Part shown: piece after piece, positions 29,353 through 39,360 of the stretch
How positions within the stretch are numbered: the stretch's first letter is position 1
How the letters are laid out: every line of letters begins with the position of its first letter
NCBI GenBank assembly: GCA_039105265.1
Contig: JAPFFF010000017.1
Location: forward strand, 930,001 to 994,000
Length of the DNA: 64,000 bases
Direction of reading: 5' to 3'
DNA from: Tritrichomonas musculus
Taxonomy: Eukaryota > Parabasalia > Tritrichomonadida > Tritrichomonadidae
Translations under genes and position numbers: made by a program
The notes under the pieces: model-generated
Databases searched by the model: none
Seen by the model: only the letters and a program-made list of their open reading frames with translations
What the model was told of the DNA's origin: nothing

Positions 29353-31050
29353 TTGAATTCTCCTTCTTTAATATCATCAAGTCAGCCTTTTTTGGCTGTT
29401 GAAAAAAATAATCCTCTTTATGTTTCAAAGCAACTGCATGTTGACCGTGATCTGCATTTTTCATTTGATGATTCAACAGCTCCTGAATCAGTTTTTAAAT
29501 TAGTCAAAAAAATAGGAAACGGAAGTTTTGGTTCGGTATTTCAAGTTGTATACACGCCTACAATGAGAGTTTTTGCAGGAAAGCTTGTTAATCCGTTTAT
29601 TTTAAAAGATGAAAATTCAAGTGATCTCAAAGTATTAAATAAAAATCATGCGATTGCTGATATAGATAGTAGCCGCCCATATCTAAAAACAAAGGTTCAT
29701 GATTCTCACGATAATTCAGTTTCAAATCGTATTTATTACCTAAGTAACAACCAACATCTCAAATCAGAAATAAAAAAATCCTTTCAAAAAATGAAAAATA
29801 TTTTATCGCCATATACTGTTAGATACTATAATTGCTTTGAGTACTCATATGAGCACGATTGTTTTAATTTTCTCCAGTCCTCTCCCAATCGTATAAATTC
29901 GGCACGGTCTATTAAAAACTCTTCATCATTTAGTAATTTTAACGAAAACAAATTTGATGTTTTCTCCCTTCAAAAACCGCATACAAATAAAAGTCGTCAT
30001 TATAATTTGCCGAAATTGCCGTCAAATCATTCAAATACCAATAAAAATCGCGAGTTAAAGCGAATTGCAGAAAAAAATCGCACTCTTCTCGTTTTAATGG
30101 AGTTCTGCGACAGAGGATCAGTTCGTGATATAATGGATGACCGAAAAGATGTTCTTAGTGAAGACCAAATTTCTATATTAATGAAGAGTATCCTTACGGC
30201 CTTTGATATCTTGCATAACCAGCAGCATATGGTGCACGGAGGACTTAAATGTTCCAATATTCTACTGAATTCAAACGGTTTTGTCAAAGTGGCTGGATTT
30301 GGAATGAGTGAAAACTTTAAATCAGGCACTTCGAAAAGTTTCACTTTACTTGGGTTGCCATATTGGATGGCACCTGAATCGTTAATCGATAATGTCTTTT
30401 CAGCAGAAACAGATATTTGGAGTATAGGAGTAACAGCAGTTGAGATGGCAGAAGGTTCACCTCCATACATAGAATTAAAGCCATCTCAAGCAGTAATTGA
30501 AATCTGCAAAAATGGATTTCCTGGATTTCGATATCGTCAAGGACATTCAAAACTTTTTCGAGACTTTGTTAGTCATTGCATGGAAATGAACCCAAAGAAA
30601 AGATGGACTGTCTCACAACTCCTTAAACATCCATTTATTACATCATCATCAAAATTACCCAGACAGCCAACGATGCGTCCACTTATCAATAAGATATTTG
30701 AAAAAATTGAAGTTCAAAATTGTGATACTAATTGTGATGAACTAAAAGAACCTGCTTTTTCTCTTAAAAATGAGCCTAAAGAGATTAAAAGGTTCATTAT
30801 TAATGCCAAAAAATTGAAAGCAAAGGTAAAATATCAGCCATTTTCTGTTGCTTGTGCACCAGATGCCGATCTTAAGCAAATTTACTCTGATCTTAATGAA
30901 AAACAAATGAAAAACAAATTTTCAAAATTGAATTGGTTTAAGATTGCAATGATCTTGCTTTTCATGATTGAGATTGTTCTTCTCTTTTGTGGGAAAAAAG
31001 AATTAAGTATTTTATGCTTGATTTCTCAGATTGTTTTTGTTTTCGGATAA
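29353..31050 (+). CDS. Membrane-anchored pseudokinase (STE/MST-like fold)
   Basis: About 565 aa. The N-lobe has KLVKKIGNGSFGSVFQVVY and a possible ATP lysine in VFAGKLV, then a ~110-residue Ser/Asn-rich insertion. The C-lobe has LLVLMEFCDRGSVRDIM, GLPYWMAPESL and WSIGVTAVEMAEG, which resemble STE20/MST-type kinases. The catalytic loop reads VHGGLKCSN where HRDLKxxN is expected (HGG at ~295-297), and the metal-binding DFG is GFG (~315), so both catalytic aspartates are absent. The C-terminus has two hydrophobic stretches (FKIAMILLFMIEIVLLFC and LSILCLISQIVFVFG), suggesting a tail anchor. No in-frame ATG precedes the glycine loop; the frame opens at 29323 and the first M is near residue 74. Either a non-ATG start, an unseen upstream exon or a sequence error must be assumed. 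Confidence 0.72.
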   Translation: MNSPSLISSSQPFLAVEKNNPLYVSKQLHVDRDLHFSFDDSTAPESVFKLVKKIGNGSFGSVFQVVYTPTMRVFAGKLVNPFILKDENSSDLKVLNKNHAIADIDSSRPYLKTKVHDSHDNSVSNRIYYLSNNQHLKSEIKKSFQKMKNILSPYTVRYYNCFEYSYEHDCFNFLQSSPNRINSARSIKNSSSFSNFNENKFDVFSLQKPHTNKSRHYNLPKLPSNHSNTNKNRELKRIAEKNRTLLVLMEFCDRGSVRDIMDDRKDVLSEDQISILMKSILTAFDILHNQQHMVHGGLKCSNILLNSNGFVKVAGFGMSENFKSGTSKSFTLLGLPYWMAPESLIDNVFSAETDIWSIGVTAVEMAEGSPPYIELKPSQAVIEICKNGFPGFRYRQGHSKLFRDFVSHCMEMNPKKRWTVSQLLKHPFITSSSKLPRQPTMRPLINKIFEKIEVQNCDTNCDELKEPAFSLKNEPKEIKRFIINAKKLKAKVKYQPFSVACAPDADLKQIYSDLNEKQMKNKFSKLNWFKIAMILLFMIEIVLLFCGKKELSILCLISQIVFVFG

Positions 31051-31988
31051 TATGTTTTTATTTTTATATTAGCCAATATCGATTAAATTAGTAAATATGT
31101 TAATTGTAGATTTTTTCATTTTAAAGCATTTTTCATTACACAATTAAATATGATCAAAATCATGTTCAAATGTTATTCAAATAATATTTCTAACAGAAGA
31201 ACGGCTCATGCACAAAATTTTATTTGAAAGTGTCGTGATGGAATTGGTAAAAGAAGTGCTTAAACATGATTTGATTATTTTTGGAAGATCCTGAATAATT
31301 TTAAGTCAATTGGTTAGAAATATTGATTACATTAATGTAATAAAAGGATTGATTATTGGAAACAAACATGATTTTAGACCTGTCGTTTTATTGATTTTTT
31401 ATATCAAAAATTCATGAAGATTATTTTCAAAGAAAAAAAAATATATTAACCATTTGGGTGAAAGAATACTTAGGGAACTCATTATCACTCCACTTATTTT
31501 TGTGATTTTATGAATTCTGTTGAAAATGAAATATATCAGAGCCAGGAATCAATATGCTTCCAAGAATAGTGCATGCATTGAAGTGCCACAAATGAAAATC
31601 GTATTTGAAATTTATTTAGTCCTCGTCCTGAACAACCATCACTACTTATGTAGCAAGAAAACTCTCAAAACAATAATTTGTTATAAATGTTATGCTATAT
31701 ATTGGAAGTACTACTAATTAGTTGAGGATGTTTTCTAGTTAAACAAAGGCAGTGGTTCTGATGGTGATGACGTAAAATACTCTGGGAACGCTGCAGACAA
31801 TATAAGATGTTCTCAAAAAATAAACTAGAGAATAATATTATAGGAAATTGATGATTGGAAATAATAATCTTAAGTTATATCAAGATGTTTGAATTGATGA
31901 GACTGGATTGTTTAATATATTAAAACAAGACCAGATGCTGTTAGTCATTTACATAAGGTTATTTATAGAATAACATAAATTTGAAGAA
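31051..31988. other. Left flank of the virus-like element
   Basis: This AT-rich stretch has short broken protein-like fragments (for example MELVKEVLKHDLIIFGRS near 31240-31290) with many stops. I cannot assign them. The 5-bp target duplicate AAGAA lies at 31984-31988. Confidence 0.4.
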
Positions 31989-32054
31989 AGTAGTATACGT
32001 TAGGCTGTGCGCCCTTAACGGTCGCCCAGACCTAACCGCACATATGATTTCACC
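31989..32054 (+). repeat. Left terminal inverted repeat
   Basis: Inverted copy of 38012-38077 with three mismatches, all in the inner third. It is GC-richer than its surroundings (contains GTGCGCCCTTAACGGTCGCC). Confidence 0.95.
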
Positions 32055-32136
32055 AAGGCCATTTATAAACATTTTTTCTCTATTTTTATTTTTATATTTA
32101 TATTTTTATATTTTTTATCTTCATATCAAAAAACAA

Positions 32137-32436
32137 ATGTGGGGAAAAAGAAGGAACTATATGATCACATTCTGGACACATGAATACCCTAAAGAGCTGC
32201 CAGATAACTCCACTTATCTATGTACATGTGAGGATACTTGTGAGAATGGCAGATATCATGGTCATGCATTCATTTATTTCAAAAATCCAGAAGATATGAA
32301 GTGTGTTAAGAGCTTATTTGGTCATAATGCTCATTTAGAAGTGCCTCGTAGAAACAGCTGGTGTATTCGATATATTCTTAATAACAATACGAGAAAACAT
32401 GACTTCCAAGAATTTGGTGAACGACCATTAGATTAA
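32137..32436 (+). CDS. Small HUH Rep-like endonuclease of the virus-like element
   Basis: 99 aa from the ATG at 32137; the frame is open further upstream through the TIR but has no better start. The protein resembles the endonuclease domain of Rep proteins of small circular DNA viruses. It shows a first strand motif (YMITFW), a His-x-His metal site in RYHGHAFIYFKNP, and a tyrosine-bearing helix (SWCIRYILNNN). The order and spacing of these three elements are the basis for the call. Rep endonucleases nick and join DNA to start rolling-circle replication (established). No helicase domain follows. It lies 17 bp ahead of the HNH frame. Confidence 0.6.
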   Translation: MWGKRRNYMITFWTHEYPKELPDNSTYLCTCEDTCENGRYHGHAFIYFKNPEDMKCVKSLFGHNAHLEVPRRNSWCIRYILNNNTRKHDFQEFGERPLD

Positions 32437-32453
32437 TTTTTTATATTTGAAAA

Positions 32454-32765
32454 ATGAGCTTTGTTCCATTAAAAGGCTTTATAAATGACTATGAGATTTT
32501 AAATAAATACCCTTTCACCATAAGAAATAAGAAGACACGTAAACCATTGAAAGATTCAAAACATAATGAAGGTTATTTGACGGTTAATTTGAATGGTGTA
32601 AATTATTTAAAACACGTTATTATTGCCAAACAATTTTTGCCTAACGATGATCCTGTTCACAAAAAAGAAGTCGATCATAAAAACCGCAATCGTAAAGATA
32701 ACCGTCTATGTAATTTACGATGGGTAACGCATTCTGAAAACAATTATAATCGTAAAATGCCGTAA
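32454..32765 (+). CDS. HNH homing-type endonuclease of the virus-like element
   Basis: 103 aa, starting at the ATG at 32454. The N-terminal half (FVPLKGFINDYEILNKYPF, then LKDSKHNEGYLTVNL) looks like the NUMOD4-type region. The C-terminal half is an HNH core: KEVDHKNRNRKDNRLCNLRWVTHSENNYNR, with D-H, N and the N-L-RWVTHSEN string typical of phage-like HNH nucleases. It would cut DNA. It lies 17 bp after the Rep-like frame and 16 bp before the next, so the three may be co-transcribed. Confidence 0.85.
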   Translation: MSFVPLKGFINDYEILNKYPFTIRNKKTRKPLKDSKHNEGYLTVNLNGVNYLKHVIIAKQFLPNDDPVHKKEVDHKNRNRKDNRLCNLRWVTHSENNYNRKMP

Positions 32766-32781
32766 TTTATTTTTATTCAAA

Positions 32782-33876
32782 ATGTCAGATATAATAATTA
32801 TTCAAGGTCAAATTCGTTTTAATCCACCTATAACAAATCAAAAAGTTGCAGATTTGAAAAGAGAACACAATTTTAAATATATAGATATCACAAATAATTA
32901 TGTGACATGTTTAGTGCCCTATAATTGGATACCAGCAAAGGGGTTTAGGGATGAATTAGAAATATTTGCGAATAATATGAAGGGCAAATTATTTAGAGAA
33001 CGTTTTAGTGGTGAAATTTTGGCCTATAAAGGATCGCCTAATGCTAAATCTGCTTGGCGTTATTTCATTAAATATGGCAAGGTGCAAAGTGACAATAATG
33101 CTGCCTTTAAGTTCATAAAATATTATAAGCCCAAACCAAAAAGACATGCAAAATGGGTGAAGCCAGAGCATGATGATGCATTACCGCCACCTCAAGAAGA
33201 GCCATCACAAAATAAAACAATCTTTCAGAAAAAGTCATCGTCTTCGGCCAAACCTATACTTAAAAAGTTGGCATCTTCATCGTCTTCTTCTCAAACGTCT
33301 ACATTATCATCAAGCGGTACATCAAGAGCACCATCTCCTCCCCCACCCCCACAAGCATCCCCTCAATCATCAAAACAAACATCAAGGCACACATCAAGAC
33401 CACCAACACCTCCAATGGATCTAGACCAATTTATTGATTATAATGCAATCACTGATAATAATTCACAATTAGAATCAAAAGAAGTATATCCATATCTAAA
33501 ACTATTAGTAGAAAAAGGAAAAAAAGTGAAAAGAATAGGACATGTAGCCTTATTGCCTCCTGATTGGTTTTATTATCTATATGAGAATCCGAAACAAGAA
33601 GCAGTGGACTCTCTCTTTGAGTATCTTAGTAAAGCTCCACAGTTTAATAAAAAACCAATTGATTATTATGATTGCATTGTAATTCCTGCTGAACTAGAGG
33701 AACATTGGATATTAATAGTAATCGATAATGGCAATAAAGATATCGGTGTATATGATTCAAACATGAAAGCATACCCAGATATCGGTAAAATAATGAATAA
33801 ATTCTTGAAATCACAAGGCATTAATCATAAATATCCAATGAGATATAATCGTGTTCCCATATTAAGTCCCATTTAG
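32782..33876 (+). CDS. Virus-like element protein with Ulp1/adenain-like protease segment
   Basis: 364 aa. The N-terminal ~120 residues (IIIQGQIRFNPPITNQKV, WRYFIKYGKVQ) are unrecognised but basic. A Ser/Pro/His-rich linker follows (~150-220). The C-terminal ~130 residues resemble C48 (Ulp1) and adenovirus-type cysteine proteases: YDCIVIPAELEEHWILIVID with the catalytic-type HW, and IGVYDSN with the Asp. In Mavericks such proteases are thought to mature the virion (established). It is treated here as a part of the virus-like element; I make no claim on its activity. Confidence 0.6.
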   Translation: MSDIIIIQGQIRFNPPITNQKVADLKREHNFKYIDITNNYVTCLVPYNWIPAKGFRDELEIFANNMKGKLFRERFSGEILAYKGSPNAKSAWRYFIKYGKVQSDNNAAFKFIKYYKPKPKRHAKWVKPEHDDALPPPQEEPSQNKTIFQKKSSSSAKPILKKLASSSSSSQTSTLSSSGTSRAPSPPPPPQASPQSSKQTSRHTSRPPTPPMDLDQFIDYNAITDNNSQLESKEVYPYLKLLVEKGKKVKRIGHVALLPPDWFYYLYENPKQEAVDSLFEYLSKAPQFNKKPIDYYDCIVIPAELEEHWILIVIDNGNKDIGVYDSNMKAYPDIGKIMNKFLKSQGINHKYPMRYNRVPILSPI

Positions 33877-33937
33877 TATTCAAGAATCAAATACAGACTG
33901 GAGAACGAATCCTAGTTCAGCATTAGCAACCTTTCTG

Positions 33938-36900
33938 TTGCCATCTCAAATAAATGATGGTGTTTTTCGTTGGAGTGATAGATATGATCAATGGATATTT
34001 CATGCAAATTATAACTCATATATAAATCAAGATCAAAGTGAAAGATTAGAATGGCAAAGAGATCAAAGACAACATTTTGGTGATAATTATGTTTGGAATG
34101 TTTTTGATCAAGAATGGCAAGAACATGGACAGAATTTTGAAGCTGGATGGAGAACCAATCATGAATTTGTTCCTCCTGATAACTATGTATGGGATGATTA
34201 TTTAGAAGAGTGGGTGATGTTATCATATAGAAATAGAGGTTTTGACAGAAATTGGAGAAATAGCTATTCAGAGGAAGTGTCAGTTATGGTTGAATTTTTG
34301 AATTCAGGCCGATTTTTAGGAAAAGGCCAAATTGTTCAATATGGAGGTGAATGGGTTTGGCGCCATCATGTAGACCCCGTTGATGATATTAAATTATTAT
34401 CAGATGAAATAGCAGATATTAATATTAATAATAATTTGCCAGCAAATATTTCAGGAGTGAATTCAGTAAATGAATTATTAGAAAGCTATGATATCAATAT
34501 TTTGAAAGAAGATGGCCGAACAATTGATGAGAAAAAACCGGTTTTAGGCAATTTCAATATATTAGCAAATTTGAATGTAAATGGATTAATAAACGGTGTT
34601 GATATTGAAAAATTAGCTACGTCATCAGATAAGACAGATTCACTTTTTAATATAAAATTTGGAGTTCCAGAATTCAATGTGAAAAATGAAAACGTTGAAG
34701 GGGATACAAAAACAATCAATAATGTAAATTATAATATATTGAAAATTAAAATAAACGATGATGATATTGAACAAAAATTGAAAGCTTTCAATGGGAATAT
34801 ATTCAAAATAATTCTCAGAAAAGATGTTGTTTATGACACAGAAGGACGATATATCAAAGAATTTTTCATAAGCGTTCATGATAATCATATTCAATGTCCG
34901 ATAATAGCTTATGATGAAGAATCGAAAGGATATACAAATAAATGTTCTGAAGATAGCTCTCAATTTTTCATAGCTTTTGATGAGCGTCTCAATATTGTGC
35001 CATATACGTTATGGATGAACGGTGATTTGAGTATAATGAATCAAACAAGTCAGGATTTAATTGAATCGAATAAACCAGTTTTTAAGTGCAAAATAATTGA
35101 AGCAGATAATGCTCTCAAATTACACAAAAGTGACGTTCATTATTTCTATAAGCCTTCAATTATTTCAGATGATAATGATTATTATAAAATGATTTTTGAA
35201 GTACCCTCAGATTATACAATACCACCGCATTTACAATTTAAATTCAAAGAATATTGTTTTGGAAATAAATGGGACTTAATATGGGATGGAACTAAATGGG
35301 ATGGCAAAAATATCCAAGGCAAATCAAATGGAAAAATAATAAATAAATGCAATACAAGAGCAAAAAAAGATGCTTATGATGCTATTGGTGCATGTGTTAT
35401 GATGAAGAATGATGACTGGAATAAACAATTCTTTACTGATAATATATGGTATACAAATGTTAATGAAAAGAATTTAATGCAAGCTTTTATCAGAAGACCT
35501 GTTAGAGGAGAAGGATGGGAAAAAGATGGCAAAATTGAATTGAAAGTGAAATTTAATGATGGCACTTTGAAAAATGGAAATGAAATAGGTGTTGATTGGG
35601 GAAACACAAATTTCAGTCATTCAGTTGAAGGCTATGATCTTTATGCAATTGAAATATTAATATATAATTATTCGAAACGAACTTTTGAGGTGAAAAACAT
35701 TGAGGAAATTTTCTTGGATATCTATTCACCAAATTCAGATATAGCAAATCGAATGTCATTTCGCCTTGAGGGAGTTCACCATGTTGAAAGGAACGATACA
35801 GCTTATTGCGATACTATCGGTGTTCTCGATACAATTGAAAAAATCTCTTATCGTTATGAAGATTCAAAAATTGATGCAAGTCATAGAAATATTGAATTAT
35901 ATCTGAAAAAGGATTTGGTGGATCCAATAGATGAGGTCAATTGGGATGGAATTATGAATCCTTTCAAATATATTATTCAGCAACAATTTTATGAAATAAC
36001 ACCAAATCCAAATGCAGCAACAACACTTTATACAGATTATAATATCACAAGTTCTAAAATCATAACCGCCAATAACATCACGACGATGAGAAGTGATTTA
36101 AATTTAGTGACAAATAATTCGGATGTCGTATCGTACGATTTGAATGAAATGAGTCATAGAGTTAACGTACTTGATTCAGAAATGGTTCAAGTCAAAAACA
36201 TAACTCAACATTTAGAGAATGACGTTAAGAATTTAAGAATTGTCTCATATACTGCCCTAGCTTTTGGTATAGCAGGCACAGTAGGGAGTGCAGCATCTAT
36301 CGGCATGCAACTTTTTCCACATGGTATCCAAATTTTAAAAGCAGCTTTTTCTAGCTTTTTCAGAGGTTTACGAATGAGATTAAGAGTTGCAGGTCAACCA
36401 TATTGGCAAGTTATGAGAGTATGGCCTGGAATGGAACTAAGGAGCATAACCACCGATATTTCACCTGTTATTAATTGGTGTAATTCAGAATATACAAATT
36501 TAGACGATATCCCTTATACTGAAGAAGATGATAATCCAGAAGAATATAGTTTATCGGTTTCAGCCTCTTATGAATTATGTAATCAATTCAGAGAAACATT
36601 GAAACCTATTTTCAAATTATTGGCCTTAAAGGTGGATGAAATAGCCAATGAATTTGAAAATAATGATTTTATTTCAAAAAGTGATTTGAAAAGAGACGAT
36701 ACAATTGACATTAATGGCAAATTAATTGATGGCAAAATACATTTAGAAGCTGAGGATACAATAAGTGAAGGAATTATCAAAGTCAGGATTATGATTATGA
36801 AAGTAAGCGAATATAATGATATAGACTATGAAGAGAATTATCCAATAATTCATATATCAAATGGAGAGATATCGAACTATGAGGGCACAGAGAACTTTCC

Positions 36901-37942
36901 AACTGCATCTCTCCAAGACAAAACTATAATTATTGATAACCCAAAGAGACATAGAATTAGTGCAATCAGCATCAAAGAGAACACAGCGATAAGAAGTATG
37001 AAATATTCTGTAAATGATATAGCTTATATGAGTGACATTGATGCGCTTAATAAAAAGATTGATCAAATAGAAGAAAACTCACATACAAACGATGAAAACA
37101 TAGCAAAAATAATGAATACATATCCTACTGTTGATGAGGTTAATGATGTACTAAAGGAGTATACATTAAAGAAAGACATTAGCAAATATAGAGAGAAAAA
37201 TGATTTGATATACAAAGAATCTATTGAAGTGCCATTTGAAAATGTACAAGATAGTTCAGGAACGTGGGAAGTCAAAATAAAATTGAATAGTGGAATTCGC
37301 CTTGTTGGAACAATTTCAAATAACGATGGCTTTGTAAAAGAGTTTGATTATTTGTTTGATTATAATGATGTTATCACTGAAGATGGAGATGTTAATGTCG
37401 CTTTTGAAATTGACGGAACAACTTATTACTTAACTTATTATAAAAGTGATAGTAATGGTCTGTGCTTTTATATCGATAACGGGGAAGACTATTTTGATAC
37501 CAAATTAATATTAGCCGAAAAAATATTGAAACAGGATGAAATAGCTTTAAAGAGTGATATTACATCATTATTGGATGACTTATATTGGAGAATATTTTAT
37601 TCAGGATTTCACAAATCATATTATGAGGATATACCAGAATTATGCTGGTATTCTTACGATACTAGTTCTAAAAAATTAATTGTATGCGTCGAATATAATA
37701 GTTTATATATGGAAATGTTATTTATATTTTACGATTCAAATGAAAAGAAACATTATGTTAGAGTTAATTATAGTGAAGGATTTGCAGTACTAGATGAAAT
37801 ATATGGTGAAGATAAACTTAGAGAATCCAATAGAAAAAGAGATTTTGAATATGATTTTTATCATATCGATTTTCAATTAAAGGGCTCTGGAAATATACCA
37901 TTTACTGAATATTATCTCAAGCAAGTCAAAGCCACACCATAA
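33938..37942 (+). CDS. Large structural-type protein of the virus-like element
   Basis: About 1334 aa; the true start is uncertain because no ATG opens the frame. The N-terminus has Trp/Tyr-rich repeats (NYVWNVFDQEWQEHG, NYVWDDYLEEWV). The middle is rich in beta-type segments (DLIWDGTKWDGKNIQGKS). Around residues 690-790 there is a heptad-like coiled coil (DLNEMSHRVNVLDSEMVQVK) followed by a Gly/Ala-rich hydrophobic helix (ALAFGIAGTVGSAASIGM). A second coiled coil lies near 1030-1070. Coiled coils alternating with beta domains would suit a trimeric fibre or attachment protein, but I do not recognise the family. A membrane role is also possible because of the Gly/Ala-rich helix. Confidence 0.65.
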   Translation: MPSQINDGVFRWSDRYDQWIFHANYNSYINQDQSERLEWQRDQRQHFGDNYVWNVFDQEWQEHGQNFEAGWRTNHEFVPPDNYVWDDYLEEWVMLSYRNRGFDRNWRNSYSEEVSVMVEFLNSGRFLGKGQIVQYGGEWVWRHHVDPVDDIKLLSDEIADININNNLPANISGVNSVNELLESYDINILKEDGRTIDEKKPVLGNFNILANLNVNGLINGVDIEKLATSSDKTDSLFNIKFGVPEFNVKNENVEGDTKTINNVNYNILKIKINDDDIEQKLKAFNGNIFKIILRKDVVYDTEGRYIKEFFISVHDNHIQCPIIAYDEESKGYTNKCSEDSSQFFIAFDERLNIVPYTLWMNGDLSIMNQTSQDLIESNKPVFKCKIIEADNALKLHKSDVHYFYKPSIISDDNDYYKMIFEVPSDYTIPPHLQFKFKEYCFGNKWDLIWDGTKWDGKNIQGKSNGKIINKCNTRAKKDAYDAIGACVMMKNDDWNKQFFTDNIWYTNVNEKNLMQAFIRRPVRGEGWEKDGKIELKVKFNDGTLKNGNEIGVDWGNTNFSHSVEGYDLYAIEILIYNYSKRTFEVKNIEEIFLDIYSPNSDIANRMSFRLEGVHHVERNDTAYCDTIGVLDTIEKISYRYEDSKIDASHRNIELYLKKDLVDPIDEVNWDGIMNPFKYIIQQQFYEITPNPNAATTLYTDYNITSSKIITANNITTMRSDLNLVTNNSDVVSYDLNEMSHRVNVLDSEMVQVKNITQHLENDVKNLRIVSYTALAFGIAGTVGSAASIGMQLFPHGIQILKAAFSSFFRGLRMRLRVAGQPYWQVMRVWPGMELRSITTDISPVINWCNSEYTNLDDIPYTEEDDNPEEYSLSVSASYELCNQFRETLKPIFKLLALKVDEIANEFENNDFISKSDLKRDDTIDINGKLIDGKIHLEAEDTISEGIIKVRIMIMKVSEYNDIDYEENYPIIHISNGEISNYEGTENFPTASLQDKTIIIDNPKRHRISAISIKENTAIRSMKYSVNDIAYMSDIDALNKKIDQIEENSHTNDENIAKIMNTYPTVDEVNDVLKEYTLKKDISKYREKNDLIYKESIEVPFENVQDSSGTWEVKIKLNSGIRLVGTISNNDGFVKEFDYLFDYNDVITEDGDVNVAFEIDGTTYYLTYYKSDSNGLCFYIDNGEDYFDTKLILAEKILKQDEIALKSDITSLLDDLYWRIFYSGFHKSYYEDIPELCWYSYDTSSKKLIVCVEYNSLYMEMLFIFYDSNEKKHYVRVNYSEGFAVLDEIYGEDKLRESNRKRDFEYDFYHIDFQLKGSGNIPFTEYYLKQVKATP

Positions 37943-37952
37943 AAGAGGCTTG

Positions 37953-37954
<2 letters not shown>

Positions 37955-37997
<43 letters not shown>
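37955..37997 (+). repeat. 43-nt poly-T tract
   Basis: An uninterrupted T run between the large reading frame and the right TIR of the virus-like element. It could act in transcription end formation or come from replication slippage. Confidence 0.95.
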
Positions 37998-37998
<1 letters not shown>

Positions 37999-38011
37999 TT
38001 TACGGACCCCC

Positions 38012-38077
38012 GGTGAAATCATCGGTGCAGTTAGGTCTGGGCGACCGTTAAGGGCGCACAGCCTAACGTATACTACT
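38012..38077 (-). repeat. Right terminal inverted repeat
   Basis: Inverted copy of 31989-32054 (63/66). It ends TATACTACT and is followed by AAGAA, the target duplicate. Confidence 0.95.
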
Positions 38078-38934
38078 AAGAATAACTTACTTCTCCATTT
38101 TATCGATATTTCGTGACACCAAACTTAGGTTGATATTTAATGAATACTAATTGATAGACTATGTGAGGTTTAGCATTTGATTGGCTTTCTGTCAAATCCA
38201 GTCCTCATGATTTATTTCCAAATGTACTTTCCATATCATGTATTTCACAAAGAGTATATCCACATTATATGTACAATCTGTTTGTGTATATTGACTATAA
38301 TCTTTGATTTATTTCCTCAATGATTAACTTAATATCTATCATTTAGAAAATATATACGTTTTGATTTATCGAAAAATGAGGTTTTATCAATCTATTTGAT
38401 AAAAACATATCGTAGAGCATAAAGATAATGTTTCCACTTTGCTTTCGTCCATCATTTGGGAGAGTGGTCAATTAGAGATTCAGGCATTATAGTCTGATCC
38501 GCATTATCATGTGTTGAATTTCTTTCATGAAATGAATTGTCTAGCAGTCCAAAATCTTTTTGAGCTATTTCTTTTATGTTTCTATTGGCCAGAGAATTGT
38601 TTTTTTCACATCTTGAAGTGACGCTTTCTGCCAATAGCATCAAAAGAAACGTTTTCACTGGCAGTTATGGAAGCCAATATAGTGGAGCATTCTTTCTCAT
38701 TACTTAAAGCGTCAAGTAGTAAGGCTTGATTGTAATACTGGCGTTGCTATTACATTTACTCTAACAATATGATCAACTTCTGCTATTTCAATAAATATGC
38801 TTGATAGCATAGAAGAATACCAAAATTTGACAAATATAGTCTACTCAAAAACTGTTGACTTTATAAATCTCACAATTTATTTTAAGTTTTCAATTAAATG
38901 TAAACCATTCAATATATTTTTTTTTTGTGAAGCA

Positions 38935-39360
38935 ATCCAGCAATCAAATCAGCAATCAATAACATTTACAACAACATTTAACATCAGCATCTATCAACAT
39001 TATTAGCATCAACAACAACATCAGCATTAACATTATTCATATCATTTATCAACATCAACAACATCATCAGCAACATTAACCAACAGGCATCATCTATCAA
39101 CATCAACAACAGCATCAATGACGGCAACTATCATTAACAACAGCATCATCAATATCATCACCATTTATCATTTATCATTTACTATCAACATCAGCATCAA
39201 CAGTATCATTTATTAATATCATCTATCAACGACGACATCTATCATTAACAAAAACGACAGCATTTATCAACATTATTAATATCATCATCAACCAACAACT
39301 TCATTTATTATTAACAACAACATCACATATCATCAACATCAGCATCAACAACAGCCAAAA
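38935..39360 (+). repeat. ATCAACA-type low-complexity block, nearly G-free
   Basis: Irregular repeats of CATCAACA, ATCATTTAT and CAACATCAGCAT. The plus strand has C but very little G, a strong strand asymmetry over ~425 bp. Confidence 0.85.

Larger units (their letters stand above)
31989..38077 (+). mobile_element. Compact virus-like element with 66-bp TIRs (Maverick/Polinton-related or Rep-bearing, family uncertain)
   Basis: The ends at 31989-32054 and 38012-38077 are inverted copies, 63 of 66 positions matching, starting AGTAGTATACGTTAGGC. The 5-bp AAGAA flanks both ends (31984-31988 and 38078-38082), as expected for a target-site duplication. Inside are four same-strand reading frames: a small HUH-Rep-like protein, an HNH nuclease, a protein with an Ulp1/adenain-like protease segment, and a 1334-residue structural-type protein. 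A 43-T run lies before the right TIR. No polymerase B, packaging ATPase or integrase is visible, so it would be a non-autonomous relative of Mavericks/Polintons or a separate Rep-based lineage. Near-identical TIRs and an intact duplication suggest a young insertion; overall it looks nearly whole, with about one visible break. Confidence 0.85.

Noticed and set aside
31520-31717. 65-codon ORF left of the virus-like element
   Set aside because: No recognisable motif; the region has many stops in all frames and looks decayed.
38452-38658. 68-codon minus-strand ORF right of the virus-like element
   Set aside because: Protein-like composition but too short and isolated to call; no motif.
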